From Turritopsis dohrnii (taxonomy: Eukaryota; Cnidaria; Hydrozoa; Anthoathecata; Oceaniidae), in the NCBI GenBank assembly GCA_027922465.2, contig BQMF02000014.1, positions 806,001-870,000 on the forward strand: DNA of 64,000 nucleotides, read 5' to 3'. A program made the translations under genes and the position numbers. The notes beneath the pieces were generated by a model that saw nothing but the letters and a program-made list of their open reading frames with translations, had not been told where the DNA came from and did no database searches. This document shows, one piece after another, positions 18,701-30,990 of this stretch. Each line of letters begins with the position of its first letter. Positions within the stretch are counted from its first letter, which is position 1.

Positions 18701-21700
18701 ATTGGACCATTGTTTTGTAAAAATAGATTGCAGAAAAGTTCGCTTCAGCGAATTTTCGGCTGTCGGCAGATTAGGATTGAGTTTTCTCACGAAAGTTTTC
18801 TCCGCGAAATAGACCTTTCCCGAATTTCTGTTTAAACACCGTGTTATAGCCTAGCCTCTAAGTTTCGCCTCTTTTTCAAACTCTTAATTACTTCTAATTA
18901 TTCCACTGGGGAACTGAAAGAATGAGTAACTATTACTTACTGAAAAGATTATGCAATTAGAAAAACAATGAAAGACATGGAAACGAGACGAAACTTGATA
19001 ACTAAGCATTAACTCGTCATTTAAACAGAAATTCGGGAAAGGTGTATTTCCCAAAAATTGAAAAAGTTACAGTTTTTAGGGGGTTTTCTTCACATGCAAA
19101 ACTATAATAATATGTTCCTAAATTATAATAAAAGGCTGAATCTGCATCAACAAGTTTGTAGAAGTTCTATGTTTACAGTGTTCCAAATATATTGACAAAA
19201 TGTATTGACAAAATGTGTTGACAAAATGTTTTGTTTAGGGCTAGCAATGGTTCCTTGACAAGTAAGTGTAGATCTTTGTATACGTTCTTTGCCCTCTTGT
19301 TTCTTATAAACGGACAAATTAAAAGCAGTATGTTTATGAGGTTTAAGGAGTTTTTTATGTGTTTTTTGTATGTATATATATATATATAAATAGAACTGGT
19401 GTTCTGTCCAAGTGTCCAAGAAAAAAATTGCGACTGATAGATAAGCTTTCGACTCAACCATATTAAAGCTACATTCACTTTTTCAAATCTACTCCCTATC
19501 TGGTTAATTTGATGTATAAACGCTGACAATGTGACTTCAATAGTATGTGCTTTTAGTATCCCAAAACTGTATCTCAGCGTATTGGTTCCAAGGGAGAGAA
19601 TTAGCGTTTGCGTTCGGCTTAACGTTGGTTTTTTCAAGAATGGTAAGTGAAGCTTTGTTTTTATTTTTTATTCAATTCAGATACTTTACCCCCGTGTGCA
19701 GGGCAAGTGTGCATGACTGCTTATGATTAGCAGCGTTTTGCATGATTTTAGGGTAGCATACTGAATTTCCTTTTTACGGAACGTTTTGCAAGCATGTATG
19801 GATTGCAATGGACGCTTTGGGGAGGTAAGCACTATTGAGACTTTGACTTTTATAATTTTGCTTTTCTTAAAATGTTGCTTCACGGTGGATAAAACCACCG
19901 TAAATTCGCTGCAACGAGGAGCATTGTCATTGAAATAAAGTGCATGCTGTGAACCAACTCAACTGATTTTAAACCAATTTGATAGCGTAATTATGCGAGC
20001 CTACTTGGTTAAAGTTTGGTCAGCTTGGTATACAAGTTGAAATGGTACACGGCATAGTTGATAAACTAAGATGACAATTTTGAAGGCTCTCTGTGACGGT
20101 TAAATAAACCTGACTGTCAACTTGATTCAAAATCCGAGTTAATTTACAACATGCATATTTACGTGCCCCTGAAGTCACTTCGACGAAGAGCATATTTATT
20201 GAAATAATATTCTATAGAAATGTACTCCTTCGTAGTGACATTCAACAAATGTGCCCTGATTTGTAGGTGCCATTCTCTGTTGCTTCGGATTCTTTGCTTC
20301 GATTATTTTGTATTACTTCGACAAGCATGGAGCACAGCAATTGAAGGTAGAGAAATATTTTTCGTTGTTTCATCAAACACATTCGCACCATCTGTGTGGT
20401 GAAAACCGTTATAATAATTTAATAAAAGAACTATGCAAATGTGCTTATAGACTCAATGACCCAAACAAATTTTACAAGGTTTACACCATGTAGTTTTGAT
20501 GCTCGGATATTGCTGAAAATGATGCATGTGATATTAAAAAGGTCTTGTAATTGTCTGGCGGAACATAACCATGTCTGAATTAGCCAAAAGTCGATCTAGT
20601 CATAAAGTGTCCGATAAAACAAAAATCTCATTTTACGGTCTCAAATCTTTGTTCTCCACTTAAGAAAACCTCGATAAAAACTTCAGTATTATTGCCAACA
20701 CTCGGACATGAGAAAACTCTTAGTATTTGTATCTGCCGTTAATCGAGAATATTCAATAAAGAACCTGAAAGATTTTTACGTTACTGCAAAACATGCCGTA
20801 AGTGTTTTAACCAGAATTGTCATTCGATTTTGCGACACTTACTGGCGATTTTACGATTTTACGACAGAAATCTTCCCACTTTATTCACTGTCTGCCACAT
20901 ACGAGAGTATGAATGTATGAAAGTACGATCCTTTTCGTCTGCGATCATAAATATGTGTCTTTTTAAATATAACTTTATTGTATAATTTCATTTTTTGTAG
21001 AAGATAGATGTCGTCAAAGAAACAACAGTGGTACGTGTCTTAGTATTTGTAGGTTGTCCCCCCCCCCCCCCCCCCCAAAAAAAAAAAAAATAATAATAAT
21101 AGGTTTAATAGGTTTTCTAATAGGTTTCTTTTTTGAGAGGTGGGGAAGGGGGCGGTGGTGGTGGAATAATCAACAAGTACCCGTGTCTTTAATACCGACA
21201 CTTCTACCAACAATCAATAAGTTTTTCTTGTATATTTTGACAACTTTTTACTTAGAATGAAGTAAAGAAGAAGAGCAGGAAAATGGTAAAAAGTAGTATT
21301 GGTGTTTGTGAACATTTACTCAATATAGTAATACAACTATCACATTTCAATGAGTAAAAAATAATCATTAAAAATACTTCCAGAGAATCCTAAATATTTC
21401 ACGAGCAAAGCTGATATTCTCATAGCTATTTAGAACATTGCTTTAAGCAATCCCAAAGCAAGTAATTATATCATTGTATTGTGGTAATCGTACAGTGTGT
21501 TTCAAAAAAGTGGCAACAAAAAAATATTATCGAATTTTTTAAAGGAAATATGCAATTAATTCTTATAAATTTTATATCAATGGAATCCTTATCTTTTTTT
21601 GTCTTTCCTACGATGTATTTTCTGTAGGAAATGGAAAAGTAGAAGAATAGAAAATCGAAAAAATAAGCTTGGAAAAAATCATTAATTTCTTAAATATGCC

Positions 21701-24700
21701 CCAATTTTCGAAATTTTTGATCGGATACTAATAAAAAAAACCTTAATGGATGCAAAACTTATACTTAATTTCTGTTTTCGGTATCTTTTTTAAAGAAAGC
21801 AACCATTAAAAATAACAAAGTACATTTTATGCAGATGAAAAGTGTTAACAGAATCGTAAAACTAAATTCGTAGCTTAATGTAATTTCTGTAAGTTAAGGC
21901 AAGAGAGACACGATGAAACAGAGTAAAAATAATATGTGTTATTAGGTCATCTGTAAGGGTTAGGGTTAGATATCTGGAAATTAGAAGCACCGACGCAAAA
22001 TTCGCTATACGATTTTCGCAACGTGGTCCTCTGAATAGAGAAACCATACACACTAAAACGACCAACAGATGAGTGTCAGGCAAAATCAGTTAGGTTTGTC
22101 TACTTCTACTGTTCACCGAATTCTGCGATCAGAGTTAGTCTACCATCCGCATGGCATTCAAAATAGGCATGAATTGAAGAACAGCAATCTCCCAAAAACA
22201 CTTGAATTTTCAAGGTGGTTTGAACGCTCTTGCAACAATGCTAGGTTCTTACCGAATGTGGTTGTTGGCGATGAAGTTGTACCATTGTGAACGGCCCCGT
22301 TTCGACCCAAAATGTGCGTTGCTATGTACCGAAAGGTAACCCACCTGGAATTGGGAAAAACTTCATTTGAGGGGTGGGATTTGTGGAAATCGTACTTTGC
22401 TGGGGCCGTGGAAGAACGAATCTGGAAATGATAAACAACGAATCACTTCCTCAGCTGAGCAGAAATTACAACATCATTGATATACGAAAAAATAATCTTT
22501 GGTGTGTTCAAGATGGGGCTAACGCACACACAGAACACTTCCCGTAAGAAGAAGATTACGTGAAGTGTTCGGCTAGAGAGTAATAGCAATGGGTGATTTC
22601 TTGACCTTGTACCTTGTTACTTCTTCTTATGGGGATACTTGAAACAAAAAGTTTACGTTACACCAGTTGCGGCAGAGAATCTTTAATGAAATGAATACAC
22701 TTCGTGGTAACCGTGGTAACCAGCAGATTTTACGGAACGCTATTCGCTTATTTTACGGAACGCTATTCGCTTATTTTTTTGTTATTTTTTTTTTGAGAAA
22801 ATCGTGAAATTTAAGAACAATTTTAGCTTAAGATATGACAAAAGTTAGAAACGTTGGCTTTGTCAAGATAAAGGTGTTTTTATAAGAATATCCATCGACA
22901 TTTTTCAGTTTACTCTCTTTGCCTTAAATAAACGTGCTTTAAGCAGAACTTAGCATGGGTAAGCCAGGCCACATACATTGATGAATTTTTCTAAGCTTAT
23001 TTTTTTCGATTTTCTCATCTTTTACTTCTCCATTTCCTACAAAAAAGACATCGTAAGAAAGACAAAAAAGATAAGGTTTCCATTGATATAAAGAATTAAT
23101 AAGAATAAGAATTAATTGCATATTTCCTTTAAAAAATGCGATAATATTTTTTTGTTGCCACTTTTTTGAAACACACTGTGGTATGTATTAAGGAGATAAC
23201 ATTTCGGGGATGGTTAATTCTGTCCATACCCAGTGGGCGAATTTGTGGAAAGATCACTGCGAAGGACTACATTTCTTAAAAAATATGCACATTTTTTCAA
23301 TAAAAATCCTCTTCATCGCAGTGACTTTTTGATAATTTTGCCCACTAGGTACGTAGATATGTGTTACGAAAAATTACTCCCAAGTATTGAACTGTGTTCG
23401 TGCCCCCCAGTTGAACAGGTCCTCCAATCGATGTTATCACAATAAAATCTTTAGATATTGAACATCATTTGTTTCAAATATTTCGAATATTACAATTGGG
23501 TCATTTAACCCGGGATATCCCATTTACGGCATGGAGGCAATTTCGTCCTTAACGAATTTCGCCCAAGGCGTCAATATAAAAGTCGTATCAAGTTCAACTT
23601 TTTCAGCCAATCAAATCAAAGTATTTACAAAATAACGATTTCCCTTTTTGAATGCAAACTCATTAGATCGTAAATCGGCATAAAAATCGAATTTCCGTAT
23701 CGTCGTAATTTGAACACAATTGATGTTGCCTAAAAGTTCGAATAACAAGATGCGATGAGAAGTTTATGGTCAAAACTTTGTCTGTCTGGTAAGAGCGAGT
23801 AAAACATTGCCTATTGCCTCGTTTTTCCAAACGAAAACAACAGAGTTTCAACCATAAAGATTGCATGATCGTTACCTCTTAGACAATAGTCTTGTATCTT
23901 TTTATCATAGCAAATTAGCGATTTGAAACGTTTGCCGATTGATTTCTGGTTGCTGGTCATCACGACAATGTTGTTTTACAATACTGTCTTTCCTTTCGTG
24001 GCTGATGCAAGGTTTGTATCCCACTCAAAAAAGTTTAGTCTGTTTGACCACTGACATATCATTTGGTAGTTGGCTTACCGTCGGATATAGCGCCGCTCTG
24101 AACTACCTGAAAACCGCTCTATACCCAGCCGGCACATTTGTTAAAAAATCTCTGCGAAGGAGTGCATTTCTATATAAGTATACACAGAATTTCAATTAAA
24201 ATTCTCTCCGTCACAGTTACTTTTTGGCGATTTTCCCGACTGGGTAGCCACTCATTACATAGCTTAGGTTTTATATAGGTTGCTTTTTAGAACAGAGTTC
24301 GGAGATGTGAACTGGGATTTTTTCGATGGATATACTAGAGATGTATGATAGACCTTTTATCAATTCAGTCATTTCTCCGTAGACCTTTTATCCTTTGTAT
24401 GTTTCTTCATGTGAGAACTGGATTCACCAATACATACAACCAATGCTCTAAGTGGGCTTCAGCTCGCCTTTGGAAGTGTCGAAATCTATAAAATCATTGT
24501 CATCATTTTGATCTTCGAGTTCATCTCCAATACATAGAATAAAGTATATATATTGTAAATCTTAAAATGAATGTTGCTTGGATACATCAGTGTTACAGCA
24601 GGCGCAAGAGTGCTCGATGTCAAAATCATATATTCTTTGGAAGAAAAAATTTAAATCTTTTCTAGAACTCTGAGTTTCATGTTTATACATTCATCAATCA

Positions 24701-27700
24701 GTAAATAATGACACCCAGTAGGCAAAATCGTTAAAAAAATCACTGTGACGGAGAGCACTTTTATTGAAATTGTGTGCATATTATATAGAAACGCACTCCT
24801 TCGCAGAAAATTTTTAATAAATGTGCCGGCTAGGAAAACCTTTTTTTGAAACAAACCTTTTTTCAATTTGAGGTTGCAATTATAATGTTGCTTAGATAAA
24901 AAGTTGGGCCTATGAGCACAGCTGAAGCTTTTTAAAGATATGCCCAGGGTTGCTTGTAAACCGGTGGCTTATAAAAAAAATACGTGTATACCTGCTTCTA
25001 AAATCTGATTCTGAGCAGGACGTGATATTTTGATTAAGAGGGGTGAAATAGAAGAAAAGATCTCCAACCCGGTACCATAGGTGTATTTACGATCAGTCTA
25101 AAAAAATCCCAGGAATCCAACTTTCTGATGCATCTTTTCAGTTTTACTTTCATACTAAGTGGCTTTCCTCCGCAATTTCTCGCGATATGAACTTTCTGTT
25201 ACGTCATAATATTATATGTGAAGCCTTTTATAAAATCCTTGTTTCAACCGTTCTCTGTTGTAGCAATGTTTAGCAGTACTAATACTGCGCTCCTCCTTCG
25301 AGTCTTAGTTCTCTAATATCTCGATACGTCACTGTGATTCGATTAAAACCCAGCCGCAAAATTTGATGAAAAATCGCTGCGAAGAAGAGTATTTCTATAG
25401 AAATATACACATAAACTGTATAAAAATGCTCTTCTTCGCAGTGACCATGATGATTTTTCCCACTGGGAAAGCAGTGTAGCATTTAACATATATTGACTAA
25501 CAGCAAAATGACCTTTCCTTACGATAAAGTGATGTTGCACGTATCTCTAGCAGAAAGTCCACAGAAACAGTCACCTACTTTGCTGAACCAATTAGAAACA
25601 ATTACTTACTTTGTTGAGCCAATCAGAAACAATTACTTACTTTGTTGAACCAATCAGAAAAAGACCAGAAAATAACAACTATTTTCTTCATCTGTCTCCA
25701 TTTTGTTTTTTTAGTAAATTCATAAAACAGAAGTATGGTTATCCCAGCAAAGTCTCATCTTACATTGCCGGAAGTGTTTACGATATTTCGCTTCCGTTCA
25801 CACCAATCATGGGCATTTTAGTTGTAAGTAGAATACCCATCTCTGTGTTTTTGAATGTGTCATCTCCAACACAAAGGGAGATCTAGGGTTAGACTTGATG
25901 AGTATGTTTTCATGGATATCATAAACAGTGATAAGTTTTTACCTCTTGCTTCATAACATGTTTATAGAATCAGTTAAGAGCTATGTTTTGTAAAGCCTAG
26001 TTCAGACCTGGCGATTATGTCGACTACGACGATTAAAAAATATTAATCGTTGCAATCGCCAGGTGTGAACACTCTCAAGTATTTCATTAGTAATTAGTAT
26101 GCCATCAGCAATTTTTGATGTTTCATCGTCGTAGTCGGTTGTGACAATTACGAAAGTATTTACATTAGAGGATTACGAGGATTATGACGATTACACTGAT
26201 CTGAATTTAAAATATTATAATAGTCTGAACCAGGCTTAAGTGTCTGGACGCTAGTAATTACTTCTTCCCATTTTAGGATTTTCTCGGCTACCGTGGCATT
26301 TTAGCAGCAACTTGTGCAGTCTTCACCATTCCTGTGTTCACCATCTTAGCCTTCACATCATGGCATCCACTTTTTGGAACACTCCTCCTCGGGATTACAT
26401 ATTCAGCTGCAGCGGTAGGTGCTCAATAGTTATTTCGTTAATCACTCGGTGGTGGAGGGTCAAATTTAACGATTTAAAAACAACACCTTTACGTTATTGA
26501 AATATTTTTAAATATTTGTTAAAATTGTTTAAATTTATAAAAATGTTAAAATTTAAATAAAATAGTTCATTGTAATTTTTTTAACCTAGTTTTGAACTGA
26601 TGATCAGGACCAAAAAAAATTAGAGCAAAGCATATACGTGCTAAATTTTGAGTGTTTGAGTTCGTTAGGGAACTAGCAATGAACATCATCTGTTTAAGAA
26701 AAATGAGAAAAATCACGGCTAGGGATGAGTTCAGCGAGTTTAATATATGAAGCTAGACTTACCATCAATTATTCAAGAGATGCTTTTGTTTTGAAGTAAA
26801 TTTAGAGGATTGATAAACTTGTGTGTTATATTATTTTGTTTTTATGACAAATTATTACTCGACAAATTATTACTCGACAAATTATTACTCGAATTCAAAT
26901 TTCGCGCTAGCTGTAATCTATTTCCGTCACATTATTACAGTTGGTATAAGTTGAAATTAGCACAGTGTAAATAAGCTATTTGTTTCATGATGTTTAAACA
27001 TTCCTAAAGCACTGTTCACACTGTCCAACTCTTCATTATCCAAAAGGTTCAAATTCATCGCTTAAGTTCTCACTACACGATGAATATTTTGACTCAACAT
27101 GTAAGCTCAGAGAGTTTATCATATAGTGTGAACTAAGCAATAAGGACATCACTAATGTACGAGTTGATGAACTCCAAGTGATAATCTATTCCTTACTTTC
27201 CATGTTCGGTTATTTAGTGCAGCCTGTGGCCGACCGTACCACTTGTTGTTGAGGCAAAGGTTCTTGGGACGGCAATGGGTTTGATGACGTCAATACAAAT
27301 GATTGGTATTGGGATATCGAGTTTCATAGTTGGAAATATATTAGACAAAACACAGTAAGTGTAAACGAGGAATTATATGTTCTTGGCGTCGCAATATAAC
27401 TTTGCGTTTATTCATGGATCGCCAATCTATGAAGAATTAAATGCCGGTTTGCACTTAACAGTTTTTGTATGACATACCGTGTCAAATCAGGCCATTCATA
27501 TTTTTCTGTGAATCTGAAAACCGTTTGCTCATTCTATGGCTTAAAGGGGAAGTTAACGCAAAAATAATTTTTTGATATATTACGGTTGATAACATAAAAA
27601 TGACAAAAAAGCCTGTCTTTCACTACATCTTGAATTAATTTTGAAACAATTGGATCGTGACAACAATCGTTACGGGGATATGATCAGTCAAAAATTTTGA

Positions 27701-28441
27701 CGACATCACATTCCAATCGTCTCCATAAAGTAGTGGATTCCATATGCCAGCAGATATAATCAAAATCAAAAGTGTTTTGAGGTGGATATTTTCATTTTAG
27801 TCATAACTGGAAGTTTGTGATGTTGTTCTTGTTTGGCAATGCAGTTCTGTGTGTGGTGTCCGCCACCTTTTTGAACGTGGTGGACTATCGCAAGGTTTGT
27901 TCATCACTCCGTTTTATTCTGGCTCTAATTTGACGCCTCTATTTAGCGTCATTTATTCTGGTCCTAATTTGAAGTCCCATTTTCTAATACAGTATTCAGG
28001 AGATAACTGTATCATAGCAACGGCCAACTACTTTGAAAGTATCAGTTAGCAGTTTAACAGTTCATGCTTGAAAAGTCACTGCGGTGAAGATCATTTTTAT
28101 GGACATTTTTATGGACATTTCTATAGAAATGCACTCCTTCGCAGTGGGTTTTCAACAAATTTTCACACTTGGCTGATCAGTTAAAACCAGAAGTTCCACC
28201 GTACCTTTGAGCTTTTATGTTTGCTTGGTGTCAGAATGTTTTGACTTTATTTGACGTTCAACGCCCACAAATTTGTTTAGTTTAAAAGTTAAGGCCTGAT
28301 CATTTCCTTCCCGATTTCTTTTAGGGCGGTATCATGAATAAGACCGGTAAATATCGTCGTCAAAAATTGGATCACACGATAAAAGAATTTCCGCGCGACA
28401 CGGATGCACTTATCGACGAAAATGGTTCAATCAACACCTGA
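15741..28441 (+). CDS. MFSD1: MFSD1-like lysosomal dipeptide transporter (5' exon missing)
   Basis: Major-facilitator transporter; MFSD1 is a lysosomal membrane protein. Exons with matching phases: 15741-15816, 16113-16134, 16703-16806, 16890-16945, 17735-17855, 19578-19642, 19752-19824, 20267-20346, 23911-24011, 25715-25823, 26277-26414, 27218-27354, 27801-27894 and 28325-28441 (stop). Two 30-nt microexons, 21001-21030 and 21256-21285, are probable. Recognisable blocks: LTFGSYFCFDMP, PSVLQDRLT, LLYSIYAWM, FSGILVDKCG, AYWFQGRELAFAFGL, LPIDFWLLVITTMLFYNTVFPF, ITYSAAACSLWPTVPLV, LGTAMGLMTSIQMIG. Missing: the start exon and one short exon between 17855 and 19578, where the family has its GIGGESL segment. 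The introns hold at least ten transposons. Confidence 0.9.
16460..16560. mobile_element. Short hairpin MITE copy 1 (partial)
   Basis: Carries the family core: AGAGCATTTTCATTGAAATA, GTGTGTATATTTCTATAGAA, ATGCACTCCTTCGCAGTGA. The outer ends are eroded. Lies in an MFSD1 intron. Confidence 0.7.
17238..17654. mobile_element. MITE with GGGACTGTTTATATG ends
   Basis: The ends are GGGACTGTTTATATG and its inverse CATATAAACAGTCCC, flanked by TAA on both sides (17235-17237 and 17655-17657). Inside are CGGGACGGGACG-like repeats. The 3-bp TWA duplication fits a PIF/Harbinger-type MITE. About 417 bp, in an MFSD1 intron, no ORF of its own. Confidence 0.8.
18811..19045. mobile_element. MITE with CCTTTCCCGAATTTCTG ends
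   Basis: The left end CCTTTCCCGAATTTCTGTTT (from 18814) is the exact inverse of AAACAGAAATTCGGGAAAGG near 19043. About 235 bp, in an MFSD1 intron. A solitary copy of the same end is at about 41703-41730. Target duplication not resolved. Confidence 0.75.
20165..20256. mobile_element. Short hairpin MITE copy 2, next to MFSD1 exon
   Basis: Carries GAAGAGCATATTTATTGAAA, ATTCTATAGAAATGTACTCC, TTCGTAGTGA and ends ACAAATGTGCCCTG. The splice acceptor TTTGTAG of the exon at 20267 begins only a few bases later, so part of the acceptor region may come from the MITE. Confidence 0.75.
21059..21105. repeat. Poly-C / poly-A / (TAA)n simple repeat
   Basis: A run of about 18 C, then about 15 A, then TAATAATAAT. 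Low complexity in an MFSD1 intron. Such runs are error-prone in assembly. Confidence 0.9.
22069..22690 (+). pseudogene. Mariner-type transposase relict
   Basis: The first 73 codons are open and show the N-terminal helix-turn-helix end LGLSTSTVHRILRSELVYHP. Then VVGDEV gives the first catalytic D-E region. After that, stops and frame changes interrupt the frame. Relict motifs remain visible: LWCVQDGANAHT (second D box), and further on a stretch equivalent to the W-G-Y-L-K-x-K-V-Y box near 22620-22660. It cannot encode an active enzyme. Confidence 0.85.
22727..22778. repeat. 26-bp tandem duplication
   Basis: TTTTACGGAACGCTATTCGC occurs twice in direct succession inside the mariner relict. Confidence 0.85.
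23230..23346. mobile_element. Short hairpin MITE copy 3
   Basis: Nearly complete. Flanked by TA, with CCCAGTGGGCGAATTTGTGG at the left and TTTTGCCCACTAGG at the right. Inner arms carry CACTGCGAAGGA and its inverse TCATCGCAGTGA. Confidence 0.85.
24124..24244. mobile_element. Short hairpin MITE copy 4
   Basis: Left end CCCAGCCGGCACATTTGTTA, right end CGATTTTCCCGACTGGG, TA flanks. Inner arms CTCTGCGAAGGAGTGCATTT and AATTCTCTCCGTCACAG. Confidence 0.85.
24714..24835. mobile_element. Short hairpin MITE copy 5
   Basis: Reverse orientation relative to copy 4. CCCAGTAGGCAAAATCGTTA at the left, AATAAATGTGCCGGCTAGG at the right, with GGAGAGCACTTTTATTGAAA and GCACTCCTTCGCAG inside. Confidence 0.85.
25350..25468. 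mobile_element. Short hairpin MITE copy 6
   Basis: CCCAGCCGCAAAATTTGATG at the left and GATTTTTCCCACTGGG at the right. Inner arms CGCTGCGAAGAAGAG and CTCTTCTTCGCAGTG are nearly perfect inverses. Confidence 0.85.
25994..26236. mobile_element. MITE with AGCCTGGTTCAGAC ends
   Basis: Left end AGCCTAGTTCAGACC, right end GTCTGAACCAGGCT, TAA duplicated on both sides (25991-25993 and 26237-26239). Inside are GTCGTAGTCG/CGACTACGACGA words in inverted order. The 3-bp TWA duplication suggests PIF/Harbinger. It lies in the MFSD1 intron just before the exon at 26277. Confidence 0.8.
28072..28172. mobile_element. Short hairpin MITE copy 7
   Basis: Core AGTCACTGCGGTGAAGATCA, a duplicated TTTTATGGACATT, and TTCTATAGAAATGCACTCCT. 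The ends have lost the CCCAG motif. Confidence 0.7.
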
Positions 28442-28916
28442 ATTTGTTATCCATCCCATCAATTCTGTCTACTTCAAATATACTGTACAAAGTATTTAGA
28501 ATGAGTATTTAAGAAGAAGTATTGATAAACAAATCACATTAACACATACTGCAAACACATATGATAGAGGGGGTCTGCAACTAATTGACACTGTCTGGTT
28601 GTTGTCGGTTCTGTTCTTATAAAGGCCGGTTTTCACTAAGTTGTGTTTTATAAAGACCAGTCTCCATCTGCACACTTGGATATTGAAACTTACCCAGAGT
28701 GAGCTTGTGAGTGCAAAATCTATATTTCACTGAAACATTTCGAGACCAAACTTGAAATTTGAAAGATACATTTTGTGTTGTGTTTTGTGGTAGTAGACTG
28801 GAAGATCTTTGACCTTGTTACCTCAGTCTAGTTTTGAAATTAGAACCCCGTTCTTCAATTTGTTCATTTATGTGATTGGCCACCGGAAATGTTTTAGTCT
28901 TACTAATATCGATAAA

Positions 28917-28962
28917 ACATTAATTTATTTATTTATTTGTTTGTTTATTTATTTATTTATTA
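28917..28962. repeat. (TTTA/TTTG)n microsatellite
   Basis: Tandem TTTA units with a few TTTG variants. Confidence 0.9.
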
Positions 28963-30221
28963 AAGGGATAAAATAATTCACATGTAGATTCTTTGATGCA
29001 ATGAAACTTGTGAACAGAAATCGTTTATCAGCTTATTTTTGACGTAAGTGTAACGACGTAACGATGACGTGCAGTGACGTACGTCACAAAATACGTCGTT
29101 CTGTCATGTGTTGGTCTTTTGATAGTACATCTAACTTCGTCTTGATGTTTTTTTTCGTTGAGTTTTGCATCCATAATAGAAGTTTCCTGCAAAATGTTAA
29201 GAACAAAACAGATATTATCACAGCTATTTTGATCAGTGCTTAAAGTCATTTCAAAGCAAGTAGCAAATTGAAACACTTTTGTTATTCCATTGACACATTG
29301 AATTAAGGAGATCAATTTGAGCTTTATTCCACTTGCTTCACTACTACAAGGTGTTGGTCGACCCCGAGCCCAAGGTATCTTGGCTTTCTTTCATTCAAAA
29401 TATCCTATTCTTGTAAGAACAGTGTATAACTTGAGTAGTCAGGTATTTCTGGATAAACGCCTGATGATGCTAAAAAAAATGGCCAAAGGCATTGACCAGA
29501 GATATAACATAGAACTTGACGTCGTAAATTTCAGTAAAACTAAATGTTTATGTGAAATTTGATAATAATTATAATAATACGCCCCAAAATACGCCCCAAG
29601 TTTCATTTGGTGTTATGACACATTATATGTGTTTAACTGATCAATTCACACGCCCTTTGTACATGATATTAACAAAATGTACGTAGAAAAGAAGTAACTC
29701 GATAACTCGAATAATGCTCGTTTATCCCTCGAAGGTTCGAGTTAGTTTCATCTGTGTGAGTGAGCTACATCTACATTAAACGCTTCTGTAACAAAACCCT
29801 AAAAATATGGAACTTGCCAAAGTTAAATAATTCATTTTTATTCTTATCTAAAATTCAAGTTTATGTGGACGCCATTGAGGAGGGGGGTTGAATAGGAACA
29901 AAGTTTTCTCTATTCATCAAAAATGAATTTTTAAAAATTTTTTTTATTTTGTTTCATTTATTATTCATTGTTGTTCATTAATCCTTTTAAACGTTCAACC
30001 TTTTGAGAGAAGCTTTAAAACAGCAGAGAAACGTGTAAAGATTGCTTAGTTCGAACTTAACTTAAGTTAACTAAACTAAACATGGGAATCAGATTTCCGA
30101 ATGGAGTTATTTTTGGGAAGAAGAATCGGTGAGTTACTGATATAGCATATACATAACTTAGTCACCAGAAAATTCCATGATCTAGGAATCTAAGAACTAC
30201 TATCTTGTTCGAATGTCAGTA

Positions 30222-30322
30222 CATTAGACTCTCTCAAACTCGAACTTCGAAGGGGAAAATAAAATCGTTCGAATCATGGAGAAGTTCGAGTAATGGAAAG
30301 TCGAATTATAGAGAGTCCACTG
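30222..30322. mobile_element. Tigger-type MITE with CAGTGGACTCTCTATAATTC end
   Basis: The left end CATTAGACTCTCTCAAACTC and the inverse of the right end (CAGTGGACTCTCTATAATTC) are similar. TA flanks both sides (30220-30221 and 30323-30324). The interior holds further TTCGAA/TTCGAG words. The ends match the general Tigger consensus style. Confidence 0.7.
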
Positions 30323-30856
30323 TATTACTGACTTGAGCAGACTATTGGTAATTTGGTGTGTACTTTTGATCAGATGGTAGCGAAATAATTCTGTCATTGG
30401 TTGAACTATACCATGTAGTTAAACTAGGTCAAGGGATTTTCTATTGATTAAGCATACAGTGAAAAAATCAATTTTATTTGCATTAGTTTTTATGAAAATT
30501 CCAAACACAATAAGGGAATGAGAGTTCTTTAGTTCTGCAATAACATCAATAACATCGGATCCAAGCCTTTTCAATATAATTATAGGCGGCAAAATGCAAA
30601 AAAACTTGTGATTGAAGCTGCTTCTATAACAACGATAAACAGTGACATCTTTAGGGCGTAAGTCATATCATAAGGGCGTAGGTCAAGAACTGCAGGCTGA
30701 CGTCTGTCCAGGTTGATCTAAGAAATATCTTAGATGCAGTGTGTTAGGATGTATATCGGTCTCTAACCAGTTGAATCATTCGGTTCGCCTGTTTGAACGA
30801 GCCTGACATTTACCTTTAACGAGACTCGCAAAACTTTAACAAAGGTTTAATCACAA

Positions 30857-30990
30857 CCCAGTGGGCAAAATTGTCAAAAGTCACTGCGAGGAAGTGCATT
30901 TTTATTGGGATAATGTGTGTATGTATGGGATTTTTTTTATAGAAGTGTACTCCTCCGCAGGGCTTTTTTAACAAATTTGTCAGGTGGGAA
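30857..30990. mobile_element. Short hairpin MITE copy 8
   Basis: CCCAGTGGGCAAAATTGTCA at the left, AACAAATTTGTCAGGTGGG at the right. Contains a small insertion in the central loop (GTATGTATGGGATTTTTTTT). Confidence 0.8.

Larger units (their letters stand above)
21493..23181. mobile_element. Tc1/mariner-type element with ~150-bp inverted ends
   Basis: The left end CAGTGTGTTTCAAAAAAGTG and its inverse at 23181 are flanked by TA. The inverted similarity continues inward for about 150 bp (AAATATGCAATTAATTCTTA, TCAATGGAAACCTTATCTTTTTT and TCTTTCTTACGATG-like blocks in both arms). About 1.69 kb, a normal mariner size. It carries a dead transposase (22069-22690). The copy sits in an MFSD1 intron. 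Confidence 0.85.

Noticed and set aside
19173..19637. 154-codon minus-strand ORF
   Set aside because: Antisense shadow of the MFSD1 exon 19578-19642, with a low-complexity (TA)n-derived YIYIYIY run.
27001..27150. Possible MITE between CACTGTTCACACTG and AGTGTGAACTAAG
   Set aside because: The ends match poorly and no target duplication could be found.
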